A DNA stretch of 47,510 bases from an uncultured Clostridium sp. (GCA_900547475.1 URGW01000031.1:1-47510), one strand, 5' to 3'. Counted from the first letter of the stretch, positions 17,833 through 27,308 are shown. Notes: a model not told the origin generated them from the letters alone. Made by a program: numbers and translations.

Positions 17833-20766
17833 ATGATAAGTAGAATGAGTAAAAGATTAGTGGCATTAGTAGCATCATGTACTATAATGTGTTCACAAGT
17901 ATCGTCACTTGTATATGCAACTACAAATGTATCGACAGCTGTTGGAGTACTATCTTGGGATTTTAATAGTTCAGAAAGTGGAACTAATGGATGGGAAAAT
18001 GGTGGAGCATGGGATTATAAGGGTACCTTGGATGTAGCTTATGATGAAGTGACAACAGGAAGTGGAGCATTAAAGTTAAGTGTTGATTATTCAAATAATA
18101 TTGATACTAGTTGGAGTGAAATTAAAATACAGAATAACTTTGCTAATAATGTAAACATAAGTGAATATAACATATTAACATACGATTTTATATATAACCC
18201 AACTTCTATGACAACTGGTTCATTTCAAACAAAGTTATTTATAGATGGAGTAGTAGATACTTATTTACCAATTAGTTTTGAAAATGTAGAAGATGTTGAA
18301 GGCGGATTAAAAAAAGCTAAAGTTACTATAAAGTTTAGTGCTTCAAGTAAAGATATTAGTGGAATAATTATAGGAATAATAGGAAGTAATACTGATTACA
18401 AAGGAGATATATTTATCGATAATATAGAATTATCAAAAGAAGAAACAGAGGATATATATGTTGATATAACAGAAGAGTTAAGAGAAACTCCAAGTGTAGT
18501 AGATATTAATAGTTTAACTACTCCTAAAAACGTATCACTTGTAGATGCTAATGCAACAAATGAAACAGCATCTTTATATTCATATTTAATGGGTGTGGGT
18601 AAATCTGATAAAGTAATATTTGGACATCAAAATGATACTCATCATAAAGGTGGAAAACTAGATGGAGGTACAAATTCTGATACGAAGGATGTAACAGGAT
18701 CAATAGCTGGATTAGTTGGTATTGATACACTTTCATTTACAGGAGCAGAATTAGAAGGTGGCGTAGAAGCTGCAGCTAATGTTAGTATAAATGCAGCTAA
18801 TGAAGGCGGAATAGTTACATTATCTTGTCATATGCCAAACTTCCAAGTTGTAAAGAATAGAGAGTTAAATTCTGATGGTACTTATGATTATTCAGGATAC
18901 TCTCCAGGAGTAACAAGTGGAAATATAGTTGAGAGAATAATGCCAGATGGAGATTTAAATGATGTATTTACTGGATATTTAGATATAATAGCTGATTATG
19001 GCTTACAATTACAAGAACAAGGTGTACCAGTATTATTTAGACCATTCCACGAGAATAATGGAAGTTGGTTCTGGTGGGGAAAAGCTTTTTGTGATGAAGA
19101 AGCTTATAAAAACTTATTTAGATATACAGTTGAATATTTACGTGACGTAAAAGGAGTTCATAACTTTTTATATGTTTACTCTCCAAATGGACCATTTGAA
19201 GATGAAGCAGAGTATTTATCACGTTATCCAGGTGATGAATTTATCGATGTAATTGCATTTGATATGTATCATGATAATCCAACAGAAGATGATGTTTGGA
19301 TGGATATATTTAAAGAAACAATAGAATTAGTACAAGGATTAGCTAATAAGAGAGGAAAACTTTCAACAGTATCTGAAACTGGAATGAGAGTTATGAGCTC
19401 TTTAGGAGGAGAAGATTATTTTAATGGTATTGCTGATAGAGGCAATAATAGATTAGATTGGTATAACGAAGTTTTAGATGTTGTATCAGGATCAGATATG
19501 CCATATTTTATGGTATGGGCAAATTTTGATGATAAATCTAATTTCTATACTCCATATAAAGTAAGTGAAACAAAAGGACATGAAATGATTAATAACTTTA
19601 TTGATTTTTATAATGATGATAGATCAATTTTTGCTAATGGAGTTGGAGAGTTTGAAAGTACAAATGTGAATGTTAATGAAGCATATTCATATGGGTTTAT
19701 AAATAATCCAGTTTCAGGTAGTAGGGTTTTAGAGGAAACTACAATAAAAGCAAGTGTAAAGAATCTATTTGGAGATATAACTTTTGTAATAAAAGATAAC
19801 TCTAATAATGTCATAGAAACTATAAATGCAAAAAAAGAAAATGATGGAATTTATACTGGTGAAATTTCAAAGGAGATTCTTGAAAAAATAGGAGAAACTA
19901 TAGGTACAATAGAGTTAAAGTCTAATAATGAAGTTTTAAATTCAATTAAAGTTTTATTTAACATGAAGGAAACAGAACCAAAGGTTGAATTAGTAGATGA
20001 TTTTGAAGGGTATTTAGGTGAAAGCGCAATATTAGAAAATTCATGGGCAACTAATTATGGACCAGGGTGTAATTTAAAACCAACACTTTCTACAGAAGAA
20101 GGTAAATTTAATAGTGGTAAATATGGTCTTGCATTTAATTATAAAATTTCAACTGAAAAGACTAATGAAGGTTGGGCTGGAATGACTATACCTAAAGAAG
20201 TAGATTGGTCAGAATATGATGCATTGCAATTATGGATTAAACCTGATGGAAATGGTCAAAAGTTAGTAATTCAAATAACTAGTAATGGCGAAGATTTTGA
20301 AGTTTGGTTACCAGAACTTGCAGCTACAAAAGAAGCACAACTTATTACAATACCTTTTAGTGAGTTTAAGGGTAAGAATAATGGAACTTTTGATATAGAA
20401 AATATTCAAAGGGTAGGTATTTGGTGCAATACAATAGTACCAGAAGATCACGAGGGAGTTTGGACAGTAGAATCAACGATGTATTTTGATGATATAAAGG
20501 CAGTTAATACAAATGATATTCAAACACCAGATCCAGAACCAACACCAGATCTGAATCCAACTCCGAAGCCAGAACCAACACCAGGAGAAGGAGACACTGA
20601 AGTAACAGTACCTGTGAAACCAGGGTCAGGTTCTAATAATTATGAAAATAACAATGGTGATAAATTACCACAAACAGGTGGAGTTAATAGCTCTATATTT
20701 ATAGTATTAGCTATATCATTAGTGGGAGCAGGATCTGCACTTACTAAGAAAAGTAGAAGAAAATAA
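17833..20766 (+). CDS. Cell wall-anchored beta-mannanase, GH26, second copy
   Basis: Secreted 977-aa paralogue of the preceding gene. Signal peptide 1-29 (cleavage after YA), one N-terminal beta-sandwich binding module about 42-201 (equivalent to the second module of the neighbour), GH26 domain about 240-600, Ig-like module about 618-711, C-terminal module about 719-889 (LVDDFEGY start), a Pro/Thr-rich linker, LPQTG at 945-949, a membrane helix and a basic tail. The acid/base is Glu407 (RPFHENNGSWFWWG) and the nucleophile is Glu515 (VSETG). The linker composition is quite different from that of the first copy. The two enzymes probably divide work between polymer and larger oligosaccharides. 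GH26 also includes lichenases, but the context favours mannan. Confidence 0.95.
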   Translation: MISRMSKRLVALVASCTIMCSQVSSLVYATTNVSTAVGVLSWDFNSSESGTNGWENGGAWDYKGTLDVAYDEVTTGSGALKLSVDYSNNIDTSWSEIKIQNNFANNVNISEYNILTYDFIYNPTSMTTGSFQTKLFIDGVVDTYLPISFENVEDVEGGLKKAKVTIKFSASSKDISGIIIGIIGSNTDYKGDIFIDNIELSKEETEDIYVDITEELRETPSVVDINSLTTPKNVSLVDANATNETASLYSYLMGVGKSDKVIFGHQNDTHHKGGKLDGGTNSDTKDVTGSIAGLVGIDTLSFTGAELEGGVEAAANVSINAANEGGIVTLSCHMPNFQVVKNRELNSDGTYDYSGYSPGVTSGNIVERIMPDGDLNDVFTGYLDIIADYGLQLQEQGVPVLFRPFHENNGSWFWWGKAFCDEEAYKNLFRYTVEYLRDVKGVHNFLYVYSPNGPFEDEAEYLSRYPGDEFIDVIAFDMYHDNPTEDDVWMDIFKETIELVQGLANKRGKLSTVSETGMRVMSSLGGEDYFNGIADRGNNRLDWYNEVLDVVSGSDMPYFMVWANFDDKSNFYTPYKVSETKGHEMINNFIDFYNDDRSIFANGVGEFESTNVNVNEAYSYGFINNPVSGSRVLEETTIKASVKNLFGDITFVIKDNSNNVIETINAKKENDGIYTGEISKEILEKIGETIGTIELKSNNEVLNSIKVLFNMKETEPKVELVDDFEGYLGESAILENSWATNYGPGCNLKPTLSTEEGKFNSGKYGLAFNYKISTEKTNEGWAGMTIPKEVDWSEYDALQLWIKPDGNGQKLVIQITSNGEDFEVWLPELAATKEAQLITIPFSEFKGKNNGTFDIENIQRVGIWCNTIVPEDHEGVWTVESTMYFDDIKAVNTNDIQTPDPEPTPDLNPTPKPEPTPGEGDTEVTVPVKPGSGSNNYENNNGDKLPQTGGVNSSIFIVLAISLVGAGSALTKKSRRK

Positions 20767-20799
20767 TATTAATATAATTAATCCCTTAAAATCTCTTAT

Positions 20800-20841
20800 A
20801 AATAAAGGCCAAGGAATAATTAAACTCCTTGGCCAATTTTT
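20800..20841. terminator. Bidirectional terminator between converging genes
   Basis: A 9-bp GC-rich stem GGCCAAGGA/TCCTTGGCC (20807-20815 with 20826-20834) is flanked by A and T tracts on both sides. It serves the second GH26 gene and the opposing kinase. Confidence 0.85.
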
Positions 20842-20864
20842 ATATGCAAGTAAAGAAAGTATAT

Positions 20865-22631
20865 TTATTTAATTATATATGGTAGTGTTAATACCATAGA
20901 TGTACCACTACCCAAAACACTAAATATTTCAAGACCGTATTTATCACCGTAATGAAGTTTTAATCTTCTATTAATATTTCTTAATGCAATTCCTTTAAAT
21001 TTATTATTTTTATCATTTATATAATCATTTAAATCCTTTAATATATTTGCTTCAATTCCAATTCCATTATCAGAAATAGTTAGTAAAAGTTCATTACCTA
21101 TTTTTTGTCCTTGAATTATAATTTTACCATTGCTACTACACTCACTTAATCCATGATATATAGAGTTTTCTATTAGTGGTTGAATAATCATTTTTATTAT
21201 TTCACAATCTAAGACATCTTCATTAATTAAATTTTCAATAACAAATAATTGATCAAATCGAATTTTTTGAAGGTAAATATAATTATCAATTATATTTATT
21301 TCATCTCTAAGTTTAACAGTATTTACTTTCCTATTCATGCTATATCGTATTATAGCTCCAAAATATTCAGCCATTATAGATGTTTCCTCATCATCATTTA
21401 ATTCAGCCATCATATGAATAGATTCTAATGTATTATAGATAAAATGAGGATTTATTTGATTTTGAAGTTGTTTTAATTCTAAGTCTTTTTGTTCAATTTT
21501 GTTTTTATAGTTTATATTTATTAAATCATGAATACGGCTTTTCATCTCATTATAAGAAGTAACTAGAATTCCTATTTCATCATTACGGGCATAAGTTAAA
21601 TTTGATGATAAATTTTTTTCAATATTACTTTTACTCATATTGTCAATTAAATAATTAAGTGGATTAAATATTCTTTTGATAAATAAATTATATAAAACTA
21701 TAAATAAAATAGAGCAAAATATTATATTTGTAATGAATGAGAATATATATAAACTATTTATACTATAGACATCAGCATTAGGTATAGCACTTATTAAGAC
21801 CCAATTTGTTAATGGAATTTTATTTGATGTTATAAAATAAGGATCAATATTTGTAATAGTTTGAATATTAGGTTCAGTTTTATTTGTATTCATTTCATTA
21901 AAGAATGATGTGAAATCTATAGCGTAATTTGAAGATAAAATTAAATCACCTTCATTTGTATAGAGAGAAAGAATTTGATTATTATAAGGCAAATCTTTAG
22001 TAAGTACATTTAATAAATCACTTAAAGGTAGAGTTATTAATAATACACCTGTAACTTCTTGTGATTTTAAATTAATTATTTTTCTAGCAACACCGATTAA
22101 GCTTTCGTTATTAGATGTTGTATATTCAAATATATCATTAGATTTTATATTAGGAATAAATGAAATAGCATCATCACTTTCTAAGATATCATTAAACCAT
22201 TTCTCAGATGAAGAATTTTTAATTATAGAATTAGAAGTGTTTCTTGTTGTAAAAACACCATCTCCTGATAAGTTATATATAAATGCACCATTTATTGATT
22301 CGCTTTGGATAAGCATCATTTCACAAAGATAAACTAAATAGTTATAATCATTTATTTCATATTTTTTATCAGAAGTTAATATAGTATGTAGCTTTTCGAT
22401 TTCTGGTATTATTAATGGATATTTAGAAACATCAGAAATATTATTGAATTTTTCGTAAATTTGTTGGCTTAATGTTGTATTAAAATTCTTTATTACTTTA
22501 TCTGTTTTACTAAATTCATACTTGGAATAAGAATATAGGTTAATAGTTGTCATTAAAAAAAATAAAGAATACATAATAATAAATACTAGGATTGTAAGTC
22601 TTTTAATTGATATATCACGTTTAAAAATCAT
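20865..22631 (-). CDS. Sensor histidine kinase, YesM/LytS type (cassette B)
   Basis: A 588-aa kinase, the same length as its paralogue at 6738. The start at 22631 is preferred because AGGTGA lies 6 nt upstream; a longer in-frame form beginning at 22664 has a hydrophobic leader not found in the paralogue. N-terminal helix at about 12-33, dCache-like sensing region, second helix at about 290-315, HAMP, NQINPHFIYNTLE with phospho-acceptor His396, then the ATPase domain with PLIENSIYHG and DNGIGI. The kinase core is much better conserved between the two copies than the sensing region, so the two may read different ligands. It is divergent from the regulator at 22732 across only 100 bp. Confidence 0.92.
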   Translation of the reverse strand: MIFKRDISIKRLTILVFIIMYSLFFLMTTINLYSYSKYEFSKTDKVIKNFNTTLSQQIYEKFNNISDVSKYPLIIPEIEKLHTILTSDKKYEINDYNYLVYLCEMMLIQSESINGAFIYNLSGDGVFTTRNTSNSIIKNSSSEKWFNDILESDDAISFIPNIKSNDIFEYTTSNNESLIGVARKIINLKSQEVTGVLLITLPLSDLLNVLTKDLPYNNQILSLYTNEGDLILSSNYAIDFTSFFNEMNTNKTEPNIQTITNIDPYFITSNKIPLTNWVLISAIPNADVYSINSLYIFSFITNIIFCSILFIVLYNLFIKRIFNPLNYLIDNMSKSNIEKNLSSNLTYARNDEIGILVTSYNEMKSRIHDLININYKNKIEQKDLELKQLQNQINPHFIYNTLESIHMMAELNDDEETSIMAEYFGAIIRYSMNRKVNTVKLRDEINIIDNYIYLQKIRFDQLFVIENLINEDVLDCEIIKMIIQPLIENSIYHGLSECSSNGKIIIQGQKIGNELLLTISDNGIGIEANILKDLNDYINDKNNKFKGIALRNINRRLKLHYGDKYGLEIFSVLGSGTSMVLTLPYIIK

Positions 22632-22731
22632 AAATTCACCTGTAAATAAAAAAAACATTTTCAATATTATAAAATTTGTGTTAATTTAAATATATAGTAA
22701 ATTTGAAGAATATTCAATATTGGGAGGATTT

Positions 22732-23988
22732 ATGAAAATAATTGTTGTAGATGATGATAAGATAATTAGAATGGGTTTAATAAAAATATTGAATAAACTT
22801 TTTGAAAATCATGAAGTAATAGGTGACTTTCAAAATGGAGCATTAGCATTAGAATATTTAAAGGGAAATGAAGGACAAGTTGACTTAGTAATAACGGATA
22901 TAAAAATGCCTGTAATGACAGGAATAGAGTTTGTAGAAAAATCTATAAATGAGTTAAAATCTCCACCAATTTTCTTAGTATTAAGTGGATATGACGAGTT
23001 TACATATGTTAGAGATACTATGAAATATGGAGCATTTAATTATTTACTTAAGCCAATAAAAAAAGATGAATTAAAGAAAGTTATTGAAGATGTAGAAGTA
23101 AAGCTTAATGAATTAAAAAAGAAAGATAAAATAATGAATAAGTCTATAGAGCTTATAAAAAAAGATTTCTTCAAACATTTATTGTTTTCAAATTCAGATA
23201 TAAATATAAAAACTAATAAGGCATTATTAGATAATATTCAGTTAGATGAAAATTATAATTATAAATTGGTAGTACTTCCTGTTAATAAAGAAGAAAAAGA
23301 AGTAAATAATAAGATTTTAGGCGAGTTTATAAAGTCAATATCAAAAATAGGCAATAGTATTGAATACTTGTATTTTTATTACAATGATAACGTTTATATG
23401 GTTTTCTATTTTAATATTAATGATATTAATGATACAAATATAATAGATAGTGAGATAAACTTACAAGCAGATATGTTTATTAAGAATGAAATAAGTGTAT
23501 TTGTATTAAATTGTACAGAGAAAATATGGGAGCTTAGAGAGTATTCTCAATTAGTTAGAAAAGTTAAAGAAAATATGCTAAATAGTAAAAAAGCTAAAAA
23601 ATATTTTATAGAAGATTTAAATGAGTTATCAGAAATACTTGATGATGATAAAAATGTATATAGTGCAACATCAATTAAACTTGCTATACAATTTATAACT
23701 AATAATTTTAATAAGAATATTACTTTAAAAGATGTAGCTGATGAAGTTTTTTTAAGTCAAAATTATTTATCAGAATTATTTAAAAAGGAAACAGGAGAAG
23801 GATTTTATGAATTCTTATCAAATTATAGAATAAAAAGAGCTAAAGAAATATTGCTTACAACTAATCTTAAAATATATGAAGTGGCTGAAAGTGTTGGTTA
23901 CAATGATTCAATTACATTTGGTCGAGCATTTAAAAAGATAACAGGAACTACTCCAAATAATTTTAGAAATAATAAGGTAAGAGTTTAA
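22732..23988 (+). CDS. Response regulator with AraC DNA-binding domain, YesN type (cassette B)
   Basis: 418 aa. ATG 22732 has GGGAGGA 4-5 nt upstream and matches the start of the paralogue at 8782; an earlier in-frame start at 22720 would put the binding site inside the gene. Receiver domain with VVDDD, phospho-acceptor Asp56 in VITDIKMP, and LLKPI. The variable middle is followed by two AraC-type helix-turn-helix motifs; the recognition parts (LSQNYLSELFKKE and GYNDSITFGRAFKKITG) are nearly identical to cassette A. The two regulators may therefore share target sites. It is cotranscribed with the anchored binding protein 25 nt downstream. Confidence 0.93.
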   Translation: MKIIVVDDDKIIRMGLIKILNKLFENHEVIGDFQNGALALEYLKGNEGQVDLVITDIKMPVMTGIEFVEKSINELKSPPIFLVLSGYDEFTYVRDTMKYGAFNYLLKPIKKDELKKVIEDVEVKLNELKKKDKIMNKSIELIKKDFFKHLLFSNSDINIKTNKALLDNIQLDENYNYKLVVLPVNKEEKEVNNKILGEFIKSISKIGNSIEYLYFYYNDNVYMVFYFNINDINDTNIIDSEINLQADMFIKNEISVFVLNCTEKIWELREYSQLVRKVKENMLNSKKAKKYFIEDLNELSEILDDDKNVYSATSIKLAIQFITNNFNKNITLKDVADEVFLSQNYLSELFKKETGEGFYEFLSNYRIKRAKEILLTTNLKIYEVAESVGYNDSITFGRAFKKITGTTPNNFRNNKVRV

Positions 23989-24013
23989 GGTTATATAGTT
24001 AGGGGAAGTGTTT

Positions 24014-25303
24014 ATGAGAAAAATTTATAGAATGACTGCTGTAATAACATTGATAATACTAATTATAGCTATACCTATAATTGGAAAGATATTTATTAAT
24101 AGGGGAATTAAACTTAATGTTGGAGTTAATGAAGAGGATGAGTTGCAAGGTGATATAACATTTGTAAGTAATAGAACTGATAAAAGGGAAGAAATTCAAA
24201 ATTTAATTAATAATTTTGAAACGTTATATCCTAATGTAAAGGTTAATTTAGAGTTAATTGGAGATGCTGAAACTATTTTACAAAGAAAAGCTTCAGTAGG
24301 AGAATTGCCAGATGTAACATTAGTACCATCAACAATATATAAAGATGAGTATAGCAATTATTTTTTACCTATAGATGATTTAGGGTTTAATGATAATAAT
24401 ATATATAATTATGATATGGGCACAGGGAATGATAGTAAGCTTTATTGTTTAAATAGCTCTGTAAATTGGCAGGGAGTAATTTATAATAAAGAGATATTTG
24501 AAGATGCAAATATAGAAAGGTTACCGAACACTATAGAGGAATTGTTTGAGGTTTGTGAGCAGCTAAAGAATTATGGAGTTACGCCAATAGCTATAAATTA
24601 TAGACAAACTTGGACTATGAACTTATGGGCAGATGTTATTCCACATTTATTTGATAATAACCTTTGTAAGAATACTGCAGGTGGTAATAAAATAATATTA
24701 GATAGTAATTCAGGTATGTATAAGTCATTAACTTTAGTCAGAGAAATTGTTAATAGAGGATATTGTGAAGAAGATTTATTAAATTATGATTGGCAGCAAT
24801 TTAAAAATGATATGAGCATTGGGAAAATAGCTATGACTATTTGGAGTTCAGATTTTATGTATCAGTTAGAAGATATGGGAATGGATCCAGATTGTATAGG
24901 AATGTTTCCAATTCCAGAAAGCATAATTGTAAAGATATATGGAGATTATAAATTTGCTGTGTCTAAGAAGACTGAAAATCCGGAAGTTGCAAAAGAGTTT
25001 TTAAAATATATTTTTGAAGATGATAGATATGCAGAAGCTGTAAATATAATGTCACCTTTAAAGAAGGAAGGTGATAAATTTAGCCAATTTAAAGAGTTAG
25101 AAAAATATAATATACCTATAGAAATATATTCGGATTATGTTAGGAATCAATCTAGTGAAGATGCTAAGTTTGAGGAGGTTTATTTACAAATCAAAAAGAG
25201 AATAGGTATAGATTATACTTTTGTACAAAAATATATAATAGAAGATAATATAGAGAGTCTAATTACAGATACTAATAGAAAATGGCAGACGGCAATAGAG
25301 TAG
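24014..25303 (+). CDS. Membrane-anchored extracellular solute-binding protein, family 1 (sensor-type, cassette B)
   Basis: 429 aa from ATG 24014, chosen for AGGGGAAG (24001-24008); a GTG at 24008 is in frame but overlaps that site. It has a single N-terminal hydrophobic helix at about 8-26 and no cysteine in the first 40 residues, so it is signal-anchored and not a lipoprotein. The binding domain opens with FVSNRTDKREEI, identical to the paralogue at 10063, and is followed by conserved PDVTLVP and FLPIDDLGFN. Like that gene it follows a YesN-type regulator and has no permease beside it. A ligand-sensing partner of the kinase at 20865 is inferred. Confidence 0.85.
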   Translation: MRKIYRMTAVITLIILIIAIPIIGKIFINRGIKLNVGVNEEDELQGDITFVSNRTDKREEIQNLINNFETLYPNVKVNLELIGDAETILQRKASVGELPDVTLVPSTIYKDEYSNYFLPIDDLGFNDNNIYNYDMGTGNDSKLYCLNSSVNWQGVIYNKEIFEDANIERLPNTIEELFEVCEQLKNYGVTPIAINYRQTWTMNLWADVIPHLFDNNLCKNTAGGNKIILDSNSGMYKSLTLVREIVNRGYCEEDLLNYDWQQFKNDMSIGKIAMTIWSSDFMYQLEDMGMDPDCIGMFPIPESIIVKIYGDYKFAVSKKTENPEVAKEFLKYIFEDDRYAEAVNIMSPLKKEGDKFSQFKELEKYNIPIEIYSDYVRNQSSEDAKFEEVYLQIKKRIGIDYTFVQKYIIEDNIESLITDTNRKWQTAIE

Positions 25304-25329
25304 AGGTATATATATCATGTTTTTAATAA

Positions 25330-25370
25330 GTATAGACAAGTTGTTATTATAAATATATACTACTTATATA
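25330..25370 (+). promoter_or_regulatory. GntR/UTRA-type operator and promoter before ROK gene
   Basis: GTATAGAC (25330-25337) fits the HutC-subfamily operator consensus GTnTAnAC. It is directly followed by TTGTTA (25341-25346) and, 18 nt further, TATATA (25365-25370). The same 11 bases AAGTATAGACA recur before the GH1 gene. The neighbouring GntR/UTRA gene is the obvious binder, by inference. Confidence 0.5.
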
Positions 25371-25413
25371 GGAAGTGGAGATTAAATTTATAGTATTTAT
25401 GGAGGAATAAGAT

Positions 25414-26325
25414 ATGGCAAATTATATGGTATATGACATAGGGGGTTCTGCTGTTAAGTGGTCAATAATAACTAATGAAGGAAAAATATTAATAAGTGAT
25501 AAGTTAGAAATAGCTAAAACTGTTAAAGAATTTTTTTGTGAGTTAACAGAGAATGTTAATATTTTTAGAGAAGAGTTCACAATAGAAGGGATTGCTATAA
25601 GTGCACCAGGAGCTGTAGACTCGGAAAGTGGAGAAATTAAAAGTAAAAGTGCAATTCCGTATATATATGGAGTTAATTTTAAAGAAATTTTATCAGAAAA
25701 AACAGGATTAAATGTTGAAATAGAAAATGATGCTAATTGTGCAGCGTTAGGAGAATGTTGGTTAGGAGCTGCAAAGGAAAATGCTGATTCTGCTTTTATA
25801 GTATGTGGAACAGGTATTGGTGGAGCAATTGTAAAAGAAAAACGAATTCACACAGGGTCAAATATGCATGGTGGAGAATTTGGATTTTGTATAGTAGATT
25901 GTGATATAAATACAAATAGATTACTAAGTTGGAGTGATGTTGGTTCTACTTTTGCATTAGTTAAAGCAATAGCTAATAGAAAGGGAATTGATATTAATGA
26001 ATTTAATGGTAAAAAAGCTTTTGACCTATATGATTTAGGTGATGAAGTTGCTATAGAGGAAGTAAACAAGTTCTTTACTTATATGGCGGTTGGAATTATA
26101 AACATTCAATATACGTATGATCCAGAAGCAATAATTTTAGGTGGAGCTATTTCTGAAAGAGAAGGTATCATTGATGAAATTAATAAGAAAGTTTTAGATA
26201 TTTTATCAAGAAATGATTTTGCAAAAGTAATACCTAAAATAAGAAAATGTGAATATGGAAATGACGCAAATAAGTTAGGAGCATTATATAATTACATGCA
26301 AAAACAGAAATTGATAATAAAATAA
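25414..26325 (+). CDS. ROK family sugar kinase
   Basis: Cytoplasmic ATP-dependent sugar kinase, 303 aa, with GGAGG before the start. Visible motifs: phosphate-binding DIGGSAVKW at the N-terminus, GIAISAPGAVD, the catalytic Asp106 in IENDANCAALGE, and VCGTGIGGAI. The usual zinc motif CxCGxxGCxE after the GGEFG segment is missing; only two unrelated cysteines lie there. This separates it from glucokinases and NanK and fits fructokinase, mannokinase or beta-glucoside kinase-like ROK proteins. With the GntR and GH1 genes it forms a trio like gmuE-gmuR-gmuD. The substrate could be mannose, glucose, or a disaccharide such as mannobiose. Confidence 0.88.
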   Translation: MANYMVYDIGGSAVKWSIITNEGKILISDKLEIAKTVKEFFCELTENVNIFREEFTIEGIAISAPGAVDSESGEIKSKSAIPYIYGVNFKEILSEKTGLNVEIENDANCAALGECWLGAAKENADSAFIVCGTGIGGAIVKEKRIHTGSNMHGGEFGFCIVDCDINTNRLLSWSDVGSTFALVKAIANRKGIDINEFNGKKAFDLYDLGDEVAIEEVNKFFTYMAVGIINIQYTYDPEAIILGGAISEREGIIDEINKKVLDILSRNDFAKVIPKIRKCEYGNDANKLGALYNYMQKQKLIIK

Positions 26326-26375
26326 GCAAGAAAAAAGATATTGTGAATTAACATTTTTTATATGATTAGAAATTA

Positions 26376-26420
26376 GAACTTTTTAAAGGAATCTTATACT
26401 GCCTTTAAAAAGTTCTTTAT
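26376..26420 (+). terminator. Rho-independent terminator after ROK gene
   Basis: A perfect 14-bp stem GAACTTTTTAAAGG (26376-26389) pairs with 26402-26415 and is followed by a short T-rich tail. Confidence 0.8.
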
Positions 26421-26449
26421 TGATAATATAATAAATTTATTGTTAAAAT
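26420..26449 (+). promoter_or_regulatory. Candidate promoter of GntR gene
   Basis: TTGATA (26420-26425) and TAAAAT (26444-26449) are spaced by 18 nt and end 30 nt before the start codon at 26480. The -35 overlaps the tail of the preceding terminator, so the regulator is probably transcribed on its own. Confidence 0.45.
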
Positions 26450-26479
26450 TAAAAGTAAGTATAAGAAAGGAATTATTAG

Positions 26480-27190
26480 ATGAATAAATATGAAGTTATC
26501 GCCATGGATATAAGGGAAGATATTCTAAAAGGCGTATATAAACCTAATGAAAGGTTACCATTTGAAAAAGAAATATGTAATAAATATAATGTGAGCAAAA
26601 TGACTGTAAAGAAATCATTAGATTTACTAGTTGCTGAAGGATTAATAGTGAAAAGAAGAGGTTCTGGGACTTTTATTAAGGATATTACAGAAAAAGAGAT
26701 ACATGGAATAATAGATAAGAAGCAATTTTCAGGATTAACAAATAATAATTTAGGACATAAAGTTACTAGTAAAGTATTAGATTTTAAGGTTATCAATGCT
26801 GATAAGGAAGTTGCAGATATATTAAAAATAGAAGAGGGGGATTTTATATATTTCATACATAGAGTTAGATATGTAGATAATGATCCAATGGTTATAGAAA
26901 GAACATATATGCCTTTAAGTATTATACCAGGTATTAAAATGACAGATATAGAAGGTTCCATATATAGTTATATTAAAGGAAAATTAGGACTGAAAATTCA
27001 AAGTGCACATTCTACTATAAGAGCAAGAAAAAGTGAAGAGCTTGATAGAAAATATTTAAAATTGACTGAATATGAGCCTATTATTGAAGTGGAAAGAGTA
27101 GCATATTTAGAAAGTGGAAAGGCATTTGAATATTCATTTGCAAGACATAGATATGATAAATATGAATTTAAAACAATAACAGTTATATAA
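26480..27190 (+). CDS. GntR family transcriptional regulator with UTRA domain
   Basis: 236-aa DNA-binding regulator of the HutC subfamily. Residues 1-70 form the winged helix: LPFEKEICNKYNVSKMTVKKSL is the helix-turn-helix and RRGSGTFI the wing. The rest is a UTRA effector domain, with SIYSYIKGKLG and the closing FEYSFARHRYDKYEF pattern. UTRA repressors often respond to phosphorylated sugars; GmuR of the Bacillus glucomannan operon is one. Putative GTnTAnAC sites before the ROK kinase and GH1 genes suggest these are its targets. An AGAAAGG site lies 9 nt before the start. Confidence 0.92.
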   Translation: MNKYEVIAMDIREDILKGVYKPNERLPFEKEICNKYNVSKMTVKKSLDLLVAEGLIVKRRGSGTFIKDITEKEIHGIIDKKQFSGLTNNNLGHKVTSKVLDFKVINADKEVADILKIEEGDFIYFIHRVRYVDNDPMVIERTYMPLSIIPGIKMTDIEGSIYSYIKGKLGLKIQSAHSTIRARKSEELDRKYLKLTEYEPIIEVERVAYLESGKAFEYSFARHRYDKYEFKTITVI

Positions 27191-27251
27191 AAAAATGAAT
27201 TATTAAATCTAATTTTATAAATATTAAATAGATTTAGTAGTTCATTTTTTT
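27190..27251 (+). terminator. Terminator after GntR gene
   Basis: A stem of about 21 bp with two G-T pairs (27190-27210 with 27230-27250) and a T-run. The left arm begins at the stop codon. Confidence 0.8.
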
Positions 27252-27308
27252 GCTTAATTCTATATTTATATGATAATTTTCAGATAAATATACAAAAGAC
27301 ATTATGTT

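Noticed and set aside
26476..26961. 161-codon open frame on the minus strand opposite the GntR gene
   Set aside because: It is a reverse-strand shadow of a clearly coding regulator, has no plausible ribosome site and its translation is low in family-like features.
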